64,000 bases of DNA from Branchipolynoe longqiensis (GCA_030323885.1 CM059187.1:90411121-90475120); one strand, 5' to 3'. Positions 31,961 through 43,321 are shown, counted from the first letter of the stretch. A program made the numbers and translations. Notes: a model not told the origin generated them from the letters alone.

Positions 31961-33077
31961 TGACTAACACACAATGAATATTGACCCATGAATCAAGCAC
32001 CAACAGCAACTACATAAAATGTATGCACCTGGCCCTATATACCTTTTTCATCAATAGACCATTTGCATTTCCCCACCAGTGTCTCATTATCGGAATATTT
32101 TACAACGTACTCCGCCCCACCACTTCTTACCACCTTCCCAAGCAGCGTCGAAAGAAGTTGACATCACTACATTGTACTCACCTTAAGCATATCGTATCCA
32201 TTAACCAATAATGAATAATAACTTAAATCTAACATTTTTAATGGATAAGGTTTTCTGACTTCGAATAAAAATAATTTTAAAATAATTTTTATTTTATTTT
32301 TATAATCAGTATTTTCAATCATTTATGAAGAATATATCGCATTTCTAAGATGCATATGAGCAATTTGCGATCATTTTTAGTCTAATCTGACCTTTTTCAA
32401 ACTTTCTGACAGTTTAGAGGTCTTATGTGACACTGTAGTGGTACATTTCCGTCTCAAAGCATCGATCTTACATTAGTACAAATCAGACTTTGGTTTACTA
32501 CCATTTAGCCCGGCATCGATACGCTTGACCAGTTATTTTGCATTTCTGGTTCTGAAAACTTGAAGAAACCCGAAGACATTGATGGTAGACAAGTGGTTGC
32601 TCGACAGGTCTTCATTGAGTTAACATATGAGAAAACAAGGCTTAAGCGGTTTGAATCGATGAGCTATTTTAGGGACTATTTTCTCTCAAAAACCAAACAA
32701 ATTCTCTGTATTAACCAAACATGTCATTTTGAGTCGAAACAAAGGCAGAAATAGAATTATAATGTCTTTTTGTACAATGTGTACAAGCATCAAACATCAA
32801 ATGTCAGTTTTAACAAATCTAATCATGAACGACAGAATGCTGTATACCCACAGCGTTAAATTAGCATCGAACGGTAAACAAAGCAATGACACTGGTTCGC
32901 TTCGACCTTTGAAATCACAATGACTGCATCTATATTATTAAATATAATAATAGATTTCTAGCTTTTAGCTCAAGTTTTACATATGCTGTCATGGTATCAC
33001 GCATTTCTTCAGCAGTTGCCGTTGATTTCTGATGTTAATTGTCTCCATCTGCGAAATGTCGATTTTTCATTCAATAA
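31961..33077. other. Unassigned AT-rich region
   Basis: No gene or window-specific repeat is recognised. Short ORFs lack domains. Confidence 0.4.
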
Positions 33078-33255
33078 ATATATGCCAGTGTTCTCCTCCG
33101 AACTACTGCATCGCATTGTGATATTGATGATATCGATCCAATCCTGACTAGTCGCTATCGACCCCAGCATCAATTCCATATATGCCAGTGTTCTCATCCG
33201 AACTACTGCATCACGTTGCAATATTGATGATATCGATCCGGTGTAGAAGAGTAGC
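33078..33255. repeat. Tandem duplication, about 100 bp
   Basis: TATATGCCAGTGTTCTC, CGAACTACTGCATC and ATATTGATGATATCGATCC occur twice in the same order, at about 33078 and 33179. Confidence 0.85.
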
Positions 33256-33469
33256 TATCAATCTAAGGCATCATTTCACAGAAAGTTACATTACTTCGCT
33301 TTACATATATCTGATTTATATTTAATAAAGTATTTTGAATAATACAATTCCCCAAGTGTTTTTCAAATTTTAAATCTATCACTATAGATTATATAACAAT
33401 ATGCATTTTTAGCTCAAAGATCATTAATATGTTCATAGAACAACCTCAACAATGTCAATGACAGCATAA

Positions 33470-33960
33470 GTTAATAATTTGTTTGATAATAAATGGCAAC
33501 ATTCAACATTTTATGTTCATGAATTTTCAAGTGAACCAACCTTTTCATGAATTAATGACAATATTCAACATGTTATGTCTATGAATTTTCAAATGAACCA
33601 CTGTGCAGGATATATTTATGTCCATGAATTTTAAAATGAACCACATTTTCATGCATAAATGGTAATATTTTACACATTATATGTCCAAGAATCTTCAAGT
33701 GAACCAATCTTTTCATGACAACAATGATAACATTTGACACATTTTTATATGTATGATATTTCAAGTGAACCAACCTTTTCATGAACAAATGATAACATTC
33801 AACATTTTATGTCTATGAATTTTCAAATGAACCACCTTTCATGACAATAATGATAATATTCAACCTGTTATGTCTATGAATTTTAAATGAACCACACTTT
33901 CATGACAATAATGATAATATTCAACACTTTATGTTCATGCATCTTCAAATGAAAAGTATT
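33470..33960. repeat. Degenerate tandem repeat, about 58-60 bp period
   Basis: The words ATTCAACATTTTATGTC, ATGAATTTTCAAATGAACCA and TTTCATGACAATAATGATA recur about eight times with drift. No ORF is present. Confidence 0.85.
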
Positions 33961-34129
33961 ATTGTATAAAGAAATTTAGTTTTGTTAGTAATCTAGTAAT
34001 CATTTACTGTATATTACTACCAGTACACAGTTTTGTAGTGTAATATAGGTTTGTAAAGCCCACATAGCTTTGTACTTATATTATTTAAATACAGAATAGT
34101 ATGATATATTTTTTTGTAATTGCTTATGA

Positions 34130-34475
34130 TCTCAAAACAATTTATATCATTTCACTTTTTAGCCCAGGTATTCCAGGCAGTCTCGCTCTTGTAAAGTCAA
34201 ATAAATATGTAAAAAATAATCATCACACATAATCATTTTCCTGGCCCAACTGATCATAGTTCACTTCACGAAAAGTGATTAAGTATGTGTATGAGACAAA
34301 AATAATCATCATTTCTGGCCCAACTGTTCCTGACATTTCACTTCCGAAAAGTGATTATATCAAAAAAAAATATCTTGAGATCATATCAAACAAATATATA
34401 TATATCAATTCATCTTATAGCCCTGCTGTTCCAAACAGACTCACTCTTGTGAAGTAAAATTAATATATCTTTTAA
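34130..34475. repeat. Degenerate direct repeats
   Basis: Partial copies of TTTAGCCC, GGCCCAACTG, CACTT, CGAAAAGTGATTA and CAGTCTCGCTCTTGT recur three to four times. The period is irregular. No gene is seen. A further pair of CCCTAGGCATT and TATGCCTCC phrases lies at 34561 and 34705. Confidence 0.6.
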
Positions 34476-34799
34476 AAGAATAGGAAATCCCTATAACCAT
34501 TTCAGCCGACCTCCCAAAGAACAGTCGCTTTTGTGAAAAATGATTAAGTTCATTCAATACCCTAGGCATTGCTTATGCCTCCTCGGGCATCTTCTCTGCT
34601 TGATAAGCAGTAGAAAGCATGTCAATGTCTCACTCAGCAAACAATAGGTAAAAAAAAGGAAGTATCTTGCAGATCATCTTTGGAAAATGAAAAAGACTTC
34701 TTCATGCCCTAGGCATTTCCTATGCCTCCCCAAGCATCAACAAGTGTTTTTTCTTAGCGGAAAATATTTGAAGATTGTCTATACAGCACATTAATAAGT

Positions 34800-35140
34800 T
34801 TTGTTTGTTGTTGTTTTGCATCCTAGCAACATCTAAGGTCATATCAGGACGGGTACCGACTTGTGACAGTGCGCATTCATGGTGACTTTATAGTGCTGTC
34901 CCACTGGGAAACCAGCCCGCCGGCACCATGACCTGGTATCCCACTCAGTCACATTATCCTGACACTGAGCACACCAGTCCTTGCCCTATCCTAATAATGC
35001 TGAGCGCCTGGCTAGGAAGCGACAAGTATCAATTTTAAAGTCATTGGTTTGACTCGACCGGGACTCGAACCCACGACCCCACGATCTACCAGCATGGGAG
35101 ACGGACGCTCTAACTCATTCGGCCATCCCGTCTGGTCACA
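34800..35140 (-). mobile_element. SINE1 with alternative (type-2) tRNA head, tail type beta
   Basis: The tail TTGTTGTTTTGCATCCTAGC and the body are standard SINE1. The head complement reads CCAGACGGGATGGCCGAATG, then AGTTAGAGCGTCCGTCTCCC and GTGGGTTCGAGTCCCGG. It has a different acceptor-side sequence and a longer variable region than the usual head. Confidence 0.88.
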
Positions 35141-35835
35141 CTAATAAGAGTAACCATACCTTTGACATTACAACCGAACAAAACAAATGCAACAATGTCT
35201 GCCCAGAACATAGGGAAACAGAATGATCAGTTACTGTCCTGGATCATAGGGATACAGACAGCCGTCCCCTTATTGTTCATTGCCTGTTGCCTATAGGTAT
35301 TACTCTCTGCTTATGCAGTCTGTAAAATCCTTCAAAAATATTGTTTATATTTATTTAACATAATTAGTATTATTTCATAATTTTATATTTATTTATATGT
35401 TTTTAAATACATATAGTAATATAGAATAGATCTTCTAGATATCTTAATTAGTTTAGTTCATGTTTCTAAGTATCATAGCTATTTAGTTATGCTTTTATGA
35501 GAATATAAACATATGGATGGAACTTTATCAAAGTTCCAACAGATGACGTCATCGCCCACAGGTGTACGTTTTTCAGTCTATGTCATGGTAGAATAACAAG
35601 ATTAATTAGTACATGGATGTAGATGACAATATCTATACAAATCCTACCATGTTCATACTAATATTTGCATTTTATAGAAATCATCCAACCTGAAATGTAA
35701 GCAGAAGCATTCGTAAGTAAAAGTGTCTATAATATTACTATTGCAATGCTACTGTGGAGTCTATCCCGTCTCCAACATGACTGTAATTCTATTGAATTAG
35801 TAACATTTATTAGTGGCGCAACTTACGTTAGTACG
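35141..35835. other. Unassigned AT-rich region; may contain LTR-element 3' sequence
   Basis: It lies downstream (minus-strand sense) of the integrase C terminus, so polypurine tract and 3' LTR would be expected. I could not match it to the 41979-42165 leader and no LTR is called. Confidence 0.35.
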
Positions 35836-36050
35836 CGTCAATTACCATGGTCACTACTGAACCTTGTGATGTAACCACTATGTATCCTGGATCGTATCTC
35901 CTCTCCAAGGGTCCCGATTCATTAACTAACAAAACAACTTTATCACCCGGAGTTAATTTAATGGGGAGCTTTCAGGAGCCAGTTCTCTCGCTTTACACTT
36001 GGTGGCAGCACCCGTTCCCGGTCCAAGTCGTCCATCATGGTTGGATAGAA
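35836..36050 (-). pseudogene. Ty3-like integrase C-terminal domain, separated from its gene
   Basis: Minus-strand translation gives NSGDKVVLLVNESGPLERRY, then DPGYIVVTSQGSVVTMV, the SH3-like C-terminal fold seen after the catalytic core in Ty3-type integrases. It is in line with the integrase at 38716-39441 but 2.65 kb away, with only minisatellite between. The complementary plus-strand ORF is a shadow. Confidence 0.75.
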
Positions 36051-36059
36051 GGGTGTAGG

Positions 36060-38715
36060 TGTGGGTGGGTGTTGGTGGTGTAGGTGTGTGGTGGGGGTTT
36101 AAGGAGGTGGTGGGGGTGTAGGTATGTGTGTGGTGGGGGTGTAGGTGTGTGTTGGGTGTGTGGTGAGGGTTAGGTGTGTGGTGGGGGTGTGTGGTGGGGG
36201 TTTAGGGATGTGGTGTGTGTGTGGTTGGGGTGTAGGTGCGTGGTGAGGGTTTAGGGGTGTGGTGGGGGTGTAGGTGTGTGTTGGGGGTTTAGGGATGTGG
36301 TAGGGGTGTAGGTGTGTGTGTGGTGTAGGTGTGTGGTGGGGGTTTAGGGATGTGGTGGGATGTAGGTATGTGTGTGGTGGGGGTGTAGGTGTGAGGGGTG
36401 AGGGTTTAGGGGTGTGGTGGGGGTGTAGGTGTGTGGTGGAGGTTTAGGGATGTGGTGTGTGTGTGTGGTGAGGGTTTAGGGGTGTGGTGGGCGTGCAGGT
36501 GTGTGGTGGGGGTTTAGGGATGTGGTGGGGTGTAGGTGTGTGTGTGGTTGGGGTGTAGGTGTGTGGTGAGGGCTTAGGGGTGTGGTGGGGGGTGTAGGTG
36601 TGTGGTGAGTGTGGTGGGGACGTAGGTGTGTGGTGACGGCTTAGGGGTGTGGTGTAGGTGTAGGTGTGTGGTGGGGGTGTAGGTGTGTGGTGGGGTATAG
36701 GTGTGTGGTGGGGGTGTAGGTGTGTGGTGAGGGTTTAGGGGTGTAGTGGGGGTGTAGGTGTGTGGTGCGTGTATGTGGTGGGGGCGTAGGTGTGTGGTGA
36801 CGGCTTAGGGGTGTGGTGGGGGTGTAGGTGTGTGGTGGTGTAGGTTTGTAGTGGTGTGTGGTGTGGGTGTAGGTGTGTGGTGGGGGTGTAGGTGTGTGCT
36901 GGGGGTGCAGGTGGGTGGTGAGGGTTTAGGTGTGTGGTATGTGTTTTGGTTGTGTAGGTGTGTGGTGGTGGTGTTTGGTGGGGTGTAGGTGTGTGTGATT
37001 TAGGTGTAGGTGTATGGTGAGGGTGTATGTGTGTGTGTGTGGTGGTGTATGTGTCGTGTGTGGGTGGTGAAGGTGTAGGTGTGTGGTGGGGGGTGTAGGA
37101 GTGTGTGGTTGGGGTTTAGGGATGTGGTGTGTGTGTGGTTGGGGTGTAGGTGTGTGGTGAGGGTTTAGGGGTGTGGTGGGGGTGTAGGTGTGTGTTGGGG
37201 GTTTAGGGATGTGGTAGGGGTGTAGGTGTCTGTGTGTGGTGTAGGTGTGTGGTGGGGGTTTAGGGATGTAGGTATGTGTGTGGTGGGGGTGTAGGTGTGA
37301 AGGGTGAGGGCTTAGGGGTGTGGTGGGGGTGTAGGTGTGTGGTGGGGGTTTAGGGATGTGGTGTGTGTGTGTGGTGAGGGTTTAGGGGTGGGATGGGGGT
37401 GCAGGTGTGTGGTGGGGGTTTAGGGATGTGGTGGGTGTAGGTGTGTGTGTGGTTGGGGTGTAGGTGTGTGGTGAGGGTTTAGGGGTGTGGTGGGGGTGTA
37501 GGTGTGTGGTGTAGGTGTGTGGTGGGGGTGTAGGTGTGTGGTGAGGGTTTAGGGATGTGGTGGAGGTATAGGAGTGTGGTGTGCATGGTGGTGTAGGTGT
37601 GTGGTGTGGATGGTGGGGGTGTAGGTGTGTGGTGGTTTAGGGGTGTGGTGGGTGTTTAGTGATGTGGTGGGGTGTAGGTGTGTGTGTGTGGTTGGGGTGT
37701 AGGTGTGAGGGGTGAGGGTTTAGGGGTGTGGTGGGGGTGTAGGTGTGTGGTGGGTGTTTAGGGATGTGGTGTGTGTGCGGTGAGGGTTTAGGAGTGGGAT
37801 GGGGTTGCAGGTGTGTGGTGGGGGTTTAGGGATGTGGTGGGTGTAGGTGTGTGTGTGGTTGGGGTGTAGGTGTGTGGTGAGGGTTTAGGGGTGTGGTGGG
37901 GGTGTAGGTGTGTGGTGTAGGTGTGTGGTGGGGGTGTAGGTGTGTGCTGAGGGTTTAGGGATGTGGTGGAGGTGTAGGAGTGTGGTGTGCATGGTGGTGT
38001 AGGTGTGTGGTGTGTATGGTGGGGGTGTAGGTGTGTGGTGACAGCTTAGGGGCTTAGGTGTGTGGGCGTTTAGGGGTGTGGTGGGGGTTTAGTGATGTGG
38101 TGGGGTGTAGCTGTGTGTCTGTGGTTGGGGTGTAGGTGTGTGGTGTGTGTGGTGGGGATGTAGGTGTGTGGTGACGTCTTAGGGGTGTGGTGAGGGTAGG
38201 TGTGTGGTGTAGGTGTGTGGTGAGGTGTAGGTGTGTGGTGGGGGTGTAGGTGTGTGGTGGGGTATAGGTGTGTGGTGGGGGTGTAGGTGTGTGGTGAGGG
38301 TTTAGGGGTGTAGTGGGGGTGTAGTGGGGGTGTAAGTGTGTGGTGTGTGTATGTGGTGGGGCCGTAGGTGTATGGTGACGGCTTAGGGGTGTGGTGGGGG
38401 TGTAGGTGTGTGGTGGTGTTGGTGTGTAGTGGTGTGTGGTGTGGGTGTAGGTGTGCAGTGTGGGTGTAGGTGTGTGGTGGGGGTGTAGGTGTGTGGTGGG
38501 GGTGCAGGTGGGTGGTGAGGGTTTAGGTGTGTGGTATGTGTTTTGGTGGTGTAGGTGTGTGGTGGTGGTGTTTGGTGGGGTGTAGGTGTGTGTGATTGAG
38601 GTCTAGGTGTGTGGTGAGGGTGTATGTGTGTGTGGTGGTGTAGGTGTCGTGTGTGGGTGGTGAGGGTGTAGGTGTGTGGTGGGGGAGTAAGTGTGGGGGG
38701 GGGGAGGGGGGGGGT
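36060..38715. repeat. 2.65-kb G-rich minisatellite with higher-order structure
   Basis: The array consists of 15-20 bp units such as GTGTAGGTGTGTGGTGGGG, GTGTGGTGAGGGTTTAGGG and GGTTTAGGGATGTGGTGGG. The plus strand is almost free of C. Larger blocks are duplicated (for example about 36650-37100 with 38215-38700, and 37430-37620 with 37838-38030). G-runs give quadruplex potential. Minus-strand ORFs rich in HTPTPPP are read-throughs. Confidence 0.97.
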
Positions 38716-39441
38716 ACCAACCAAAGCATTACAGAGACCGGCATGAGTCGCCATCTGGCGAGAGACCCATGCAAACTGAAAGGTCCCCATTGCATTCGCC
38801 GTCTCCCTCATACGAGCAATATTAAATTTTTTATTTTCACATAGATTTTCGACAGCATTACTTAAAGCCATAGACAAATCATCTATTCGATAAGCTAAGT
38901 TCGAATCCGTTGTACCTGTTGATCCATACAGTAAAGAACTATGTTTCGTACCTGGATGTCTACCATAGGTTAGAAAGAAAGGAGAAAAACCAGTACTATC
39001 AGAAGATACAGTACAATACACATATATCACATCAGGTAAAGAATTTTGAAATAAACTAGCAGGGGAATTAACTAATTTCCTCAAAATGCTTTTTAGTGTT
39101 CTATGCTAATGTTCAACCATTCCATTAGACTGTGGATGATATGGTGTTGTATGTCTTACCTCTACTCCCAATTCCTTAAAATGATCCATTATCAATTTAT
39201 TCTTGAACTCTAACACATTATCACAGATAAACATGTAAGGAATTGAATGATGAGGAATATAATCATTGAATATATAATCGTGAATCCCCTTCGATGATCT
39301 GTCTGGCAATGACTTATATTCTACCCAACCACTACAATGATCAAGAATAGACAGTAAATATATATTACCACTAGTACTAACTGGGTATAGATCAGAAAGA
39401 TCTGCAGCGATTACAATACCAGGTGCAACCGGTAATGGCAT
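38716..39441 (-). pseudogene. Ty3-like integrase catalytic core
   Basis: One frame interrupted by a single in-frame stop at 39103-39105. It holds a D,D(35)E integrase core: AADLSDLYPVS (first Asp), FICDNVLEF (second Asp), then exactly 35 residues to the Glu of PQSNGMVEH. After the stop it continues LRKLVNSPASLFQNSLPDVI and GFSPFFLTYGRHPG, the usual region after the core, and runs to about 38750 where the array begins. The catalytic triad is intact, yet the gene is broken by the stop and the array. The protein would insert element cDNA. Confidence 0.88.
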
Positions 39442-39459
39442 CGACTGTGGATACGCACG

Positions 39460-39700
39460 TGTCCGCCTGTCCAGTTAACTACACAATTAGGAAAATTTGC
39501 AATTACTTTGTGGACATCTGCAGCTATACTAGGCCAATGAAAATGTTCCTGTAATCATCTCAGTGTTTTTGACATAGCCATATGACCTACCTCAGTATGA
39601 GCTATTTTAATTACAGAATTCCTGAATTTTATCGGCAAGACTAGTCGAGGATACGTATCTTTCTTAGTGGAGCTATCATAGAATAAAGAAGATTATCGAT
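39460..39700 (-). pseudogene. Decayed zinc-binding (H2C2-like) N terminus of integrase
   Basis: Minus-strand frames contain KIAHTEVGHMAMSKTLR and FHWPSIAADVHKVIANFPNC, matching the histidine-pair and FxWP landmarks of the integrase zinc domain. The first cysteine of the pair is not visible and stops interrupt it. Confidence 0.6.
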
Positions 39701-39745
39701 GAGTAAATAATTATTTTCTTCATTCTCCCCTGAGTTTTACGTCAG

Positions 39746-40282
39746 CTACTCCAAATTTACATTTAGATTCCTTATAGTCATACAATTATCTTGCAAGATG
39801 GTCAAAATGTTAGCTACATCTTTTTGATGATTCTCCTCATCAGTTGAATGGATTATAATACCATCCAAATAAATCAAACAACATTTTCCTAAAGATTCTG
39901 CAAAGATTACATTCATCATTCTTTGGAAAACCGCTGGTGCATTAGTTAATCCAAACTGCATGCGTTTAAACTGAAATGGTCCCATATGAATGTTAATAGC
40001 TGTTTTTGGTCTACTTTCCTTATCTACCATTACCTGCCAATAACCAGATTTAAGGTAAATGGTGGTAAAAGTTTTAGCACCATGCAATTGATCAAAAATA
40101 TCCTGTATCCTGGGCAGAGGATAAGCATCTTTAGTTGTAACTGCATTTAGCTTACGGTAGTCACCGCAGAGACGAATAGTATCATCTTTCTTTGGCACTA
40201 ACGTAACTGGTGAAGCCCAGGGACTACAACTAGACTCTATTATATCATCATCCAGCATTCTTTTTAGTTCTTTTACTACCAA
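39746..40282 (-). pseudogene. Ty3-like reverse transcriptase with mutated active site
   Basis: A 178-codon open frame contains the RT fingers and palm: WASPVTLVPKKDDTIRLCGD, YRKLNAVTTKDAYPLPRIQD, TFTTIYLKSGYWQVMVDKES, RMQFGLTNAPAVFQRMMNV and CLIYLDGIIIHS. In Ty3 RTs the motif after TT is normally a hydrophobic residue then Asp before LKSGYWQ; here Tyr occupies the Asp position. The YxDD box reads YLDG. Two of three catalytic aspartates are therefore lost. The domain ends early and no RNase H follows. Confidence 0.9.
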
Positions 40283-40315
40283 ATATCTTTTATTAAAAGG
40301 TATTCTATAAGGTCT

Positions 40316-40850
40316 CTAATTAAGAGGATATGCCCTACCTGTGTCGATATGCATTTCAACCATCTTAATAGGTTTATGTTTTTCATCAGCATCAGGAAAT
40401 AAAGAATGAAATTGTATCTTCCAATAGTCTACGTCTAGAACTAGCCCTGCAATTCCTCTATCTATAACCTCTAAACTTATCCAAGGATGTAGAATATCAC
40501 ACAAGGAAACAAACCTATCTCCATTGCTGATTTCAGCTGCACAAATTTCCATTACATCTGTTCCTATGAGCATATCAAAGCTCAGTGACTTAACCACAAA
40601 GGAAGGACATGACGTATTATAGAGAGAAATAAACGCTGTACCTTCAGTTGGAATAAGATGTCCTGACAGAGAACTCAATCTACTACCCGGATACAATTAC
40701 CCATCGGATACACCAATATCAACCAGAAATTGAAAAGCAGTCAAATGTATCAAACTCTTAGCTGCACCTGAGTCTACAAGACCAGATAATTTAAATCCAA
40801 GAAATTCAAGATAAATTGAAGGATGTGCATCAAGTGCACTTTTTAGTTTC
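40316..40850 (-). pseudogene. Protease/pol N-terminal region of the Ty3-like element
   Basis: The minus-strand frame shared with the RT is separated from it by one stop (40313-40315). It contains SLYNTSCPSFVVKSLSFDML and IGTDVMEICAAEIS, typical of the C-terminal half of an aspartic protease (LIG-D motif). Upstream (about 40790-40720) a decayed FLEFLGFKLSGLVDSGA-like stretch would hold the DSGA active site in another frame. The assignment is from motif order. Confidence 0.7.
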
Positions 40851-40859
40851 CTGACGGTG

Positions 40860-41978
40860 TAGTACCGCTCACGTCCACATTACTAGCAAGTAATTTAAGT
40901 TTGTATGGACAATTTCGCAACATGTGTGGCTCATTACATAAGTAACAAGTAGGTTTATTAGATTTTCCCTGCCTAAAAGCATTGCTTTTCCGCACGTGCG
41001 GATACGCATGTGTCGTTTTAGTCGACAACATCTGCGCCTGCGTAGCCGGCAAGGCTTTCACATAGCCTCCCTGCTGTTGTGTTGATAGCGCATGCTTAGC
41101 CGTGTGCTGTGCGACTGAAGTGTGCCTATTTTTAGAAGTATTGTCTGCCCCGACCGTCAGCTCTAGATTTTCACGTGGTGACTGAAGATGTATGCCCTGT
41201 GCATAAGAACTGACATGATAAGGCATTGCAGCTCATACAGCGTGCATTGCTGAATGTTCAGAAATACCACTGGCCAAAGACAAGTTATCTACACATTTTC
41301 TTAGAGGCTTAATCTCACCTTGGATTGCTTTCAGAACCTGACTATCTGAACTAGAAGTTTTAGAACCTCCTTTAGAAGAGAAAGACTTGGAGAAATCTAA
41401 AGAAGAACTATTTAGACTATCCATTTGATCAGAAATAGCTAAACTACTCACATGTGATTTAGAATGTCTCTGCTGCCTAATACCAGACCTATCACTAAGA
41501 ATTGACATTTCAAAAGCTTTCTCAAGAGATTTAGGACGATTTGCTTCTACATATCACATGGTATTATCATCAAGTAAGGAGTCAAGAAACCTAGAAAGAA
41601 GTATCTCGAAGGTATCAGTATCAAAGAATGCAGAAGGAAGATTCCAACCTTTAGCTGCAGCAGTTTTGAACCACTGGCAGTATGCAACTACTGTCTCACC
41701 CTCATTTTGTTTCATAGACATTACAATACTCTTTAAATGTCAATGCTCATCTGCCGTTAGAAGAGTTTTAGCTATGACCTATTACATTCCCTTACATTAA
41801 ACAATAGCTCCTCATTCTCCTCCTTTATGATATCAAGACTCTGTGACATGAACCTATTCCATGCTTCTATCTTATCAGTCTCAGCTGTATAGGTAGCCAA
41901 TTCACACTGACCTTGAAACCAACGGTGAAATTCATTACGCAATTGTTCCTCCTTATGGCGTGTGACAGGCATTGTCAA
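40860..41978 (-). pseudogene. Gag of the Ty3-like element with CCHC zinc knuckle
   Basis: The minus-strand gag is in at least two frames. It starts MPVTRHKEEQLRNEFHRWFQ (about 41972), continues QNEGETVVAYCQWFKTAAA and ILLSRFLDSLLDD in the capsid region (41720-41560), a Ser/Lys-rich linker (41508-41233), and ends in CYLCNEPHMLRNCPYK (about 40950-40900), a CX2CX4HX4C knuckle. Two frameshifts or stops break it. Gag would form the particle in an intact copy. Confidence 0.85.
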
Positions 41979-42165
41979 GCTGCTGTTGTATGCGGTGGTA
42001 GAAATAACTTATAGAATTGAATCCAAGTATAGAATTATGCCTGTAAAGCAGAAGAAAAGTGAAAAGATTTTTTGTAGTGTATTACTACACCTCCCGTTCA
42101 CCGCAAGGTTAAATGAAAAGACCGAAAGTAGAAATACGGCTTTTACGGAATAGAGATGTCAAAAT
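41979..42165 (-). mobile_element. Leader/5' region of the Ty3-like element
   Basis: Sequence immediately upstream of gag on the minus strand. I could not identify a primer-binding site or LTR boundary. Confidence 0.35.
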
Positions 42166-42169
42166 CGGT

Positions 42170-43320
42170 CCAATTTGCTCAGAACACTCTTTGATGATTT
42201 GTGCATAGATCCCATCTGGCCCAGCTGCCTTGGAGACATTTAGTTTTTCAATAAATTTTTCTACTTTACCGTCTGTTATATCAACATCACTGATGAATTC
42301 TGTGACTCCCTAATCTGGAGAGGGTGGGATATTATCCGTATTTTCATTGGTAAACACACTGACGAAGAACTCATTGAGTAGTTCAGCTTTGCCTTCATCG
42401 TCTATGATTAGTTCGTCGTCACTATTGGCTAGAGCTGGTATGCCATTGCCATTTTTTTATTTATGTGAATCATAACTCCAGAAATCTTTTGGGTTATTCT
42501 TAATGTCTTGGACAATTTTGTCTTCAAAAGTCTCTTTGTGTTCACTGACAATGTCATTTGCGGCATTCCTAGTGACAGTGTATTTTTCCCAATTTTCCAA
42601 TGTCTTATTATTGAAGTAGACATTCAATGCTTTGTTTTTCAATATTCTGGCAGTGGTAATATCTCTGTAGTACCAAGGAGGTTGTTTCCTGGTTATGAAT
42701 TTTCTTAGTGGTATGTGCCTTTTGATAGCACCTGATAACACATTTTGAAACAGGTCCCAGCATTCTTGCACATTTTTTTCCTTAAATTTATTTAGCAAGC
42801 CTTGGGACCTGATATCATTACTCATGGCAATGCAATCCCCTCTATAATATAAGTATCTTAGTGGGATGGTCTCATTTTCTGTTTCAACATCAATTTTGAA
42901 GGATATGACAGCATGGTCACTCTTCCCGATCGGGGCACCTATTCTGATGTTATCTATAAGATTATCCTTATTGGAAATGACCCAGTCCAAGGGATTTGGG
43001 GTCTCATTTCCTCAGAACGTGGTTGGTTCCTGAATAAATTGTTGTAGGAAACAGTCATTTAGGTGGTCGAAAATAATCCACGCATAATGGTCCTCATGGC
43101 AATGTAAGATGCCAGTGGCCCAGTCAATTTCTTTTAAGTTAAAATCCCCAACGATAACCAGGTTATCATGTTTCATTTCTTTTACCTCATTGACTAATTC
43201 TAGAAGAACATTATTGTTTTGTTCACTGCTAGATGGGCTATGGTAAATACATCCTAAAATGGTTATGACTCCATCAGTAAGAATTTCGCACCAAATTGAT
43301 ACCGTCCATGGGCTATCCAT
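42170..43320 (-). pseudogene. CR1/Jockey-like LINE: endonuclease C-terminal half plus RT N-terminal part
   Basis: The minus strand encodes ILGCIYHSPSSSEQ, LVIVGDFNLKEIDWATG (GDFN endonuclease motif) and IGKSDHAVISFKID (SDH motif), then a long linker with RKQPPWYYRDITTARILKNK, SDDELIIDDEGKAELLNEFF, and VSKAAGPDGIYAQIIKECSE (RT block 1). A stop lies near 43010, further stops near 42460 and 42310. It is truncated on both sides: by element H4 upstream and near the LTR element downstream, before the RT catalytic blocks. Confidence 0.87.
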
Positions 43321-43321
43321 T

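Noticed and set aside
36060..38715. Telomere-like repeat because of GGTTTAGGG words
   Set aside because: TTTAGGG occurs only as part of longer varied units; there is no uniform telomeric hexamer or heptamer array.
38383..39084. A 233-codon minus-strand ORF taken as one protein
   Set aside because: The first part is integrase; the His/Thr/Pro-rich remainder is read-through of the G-rich array.
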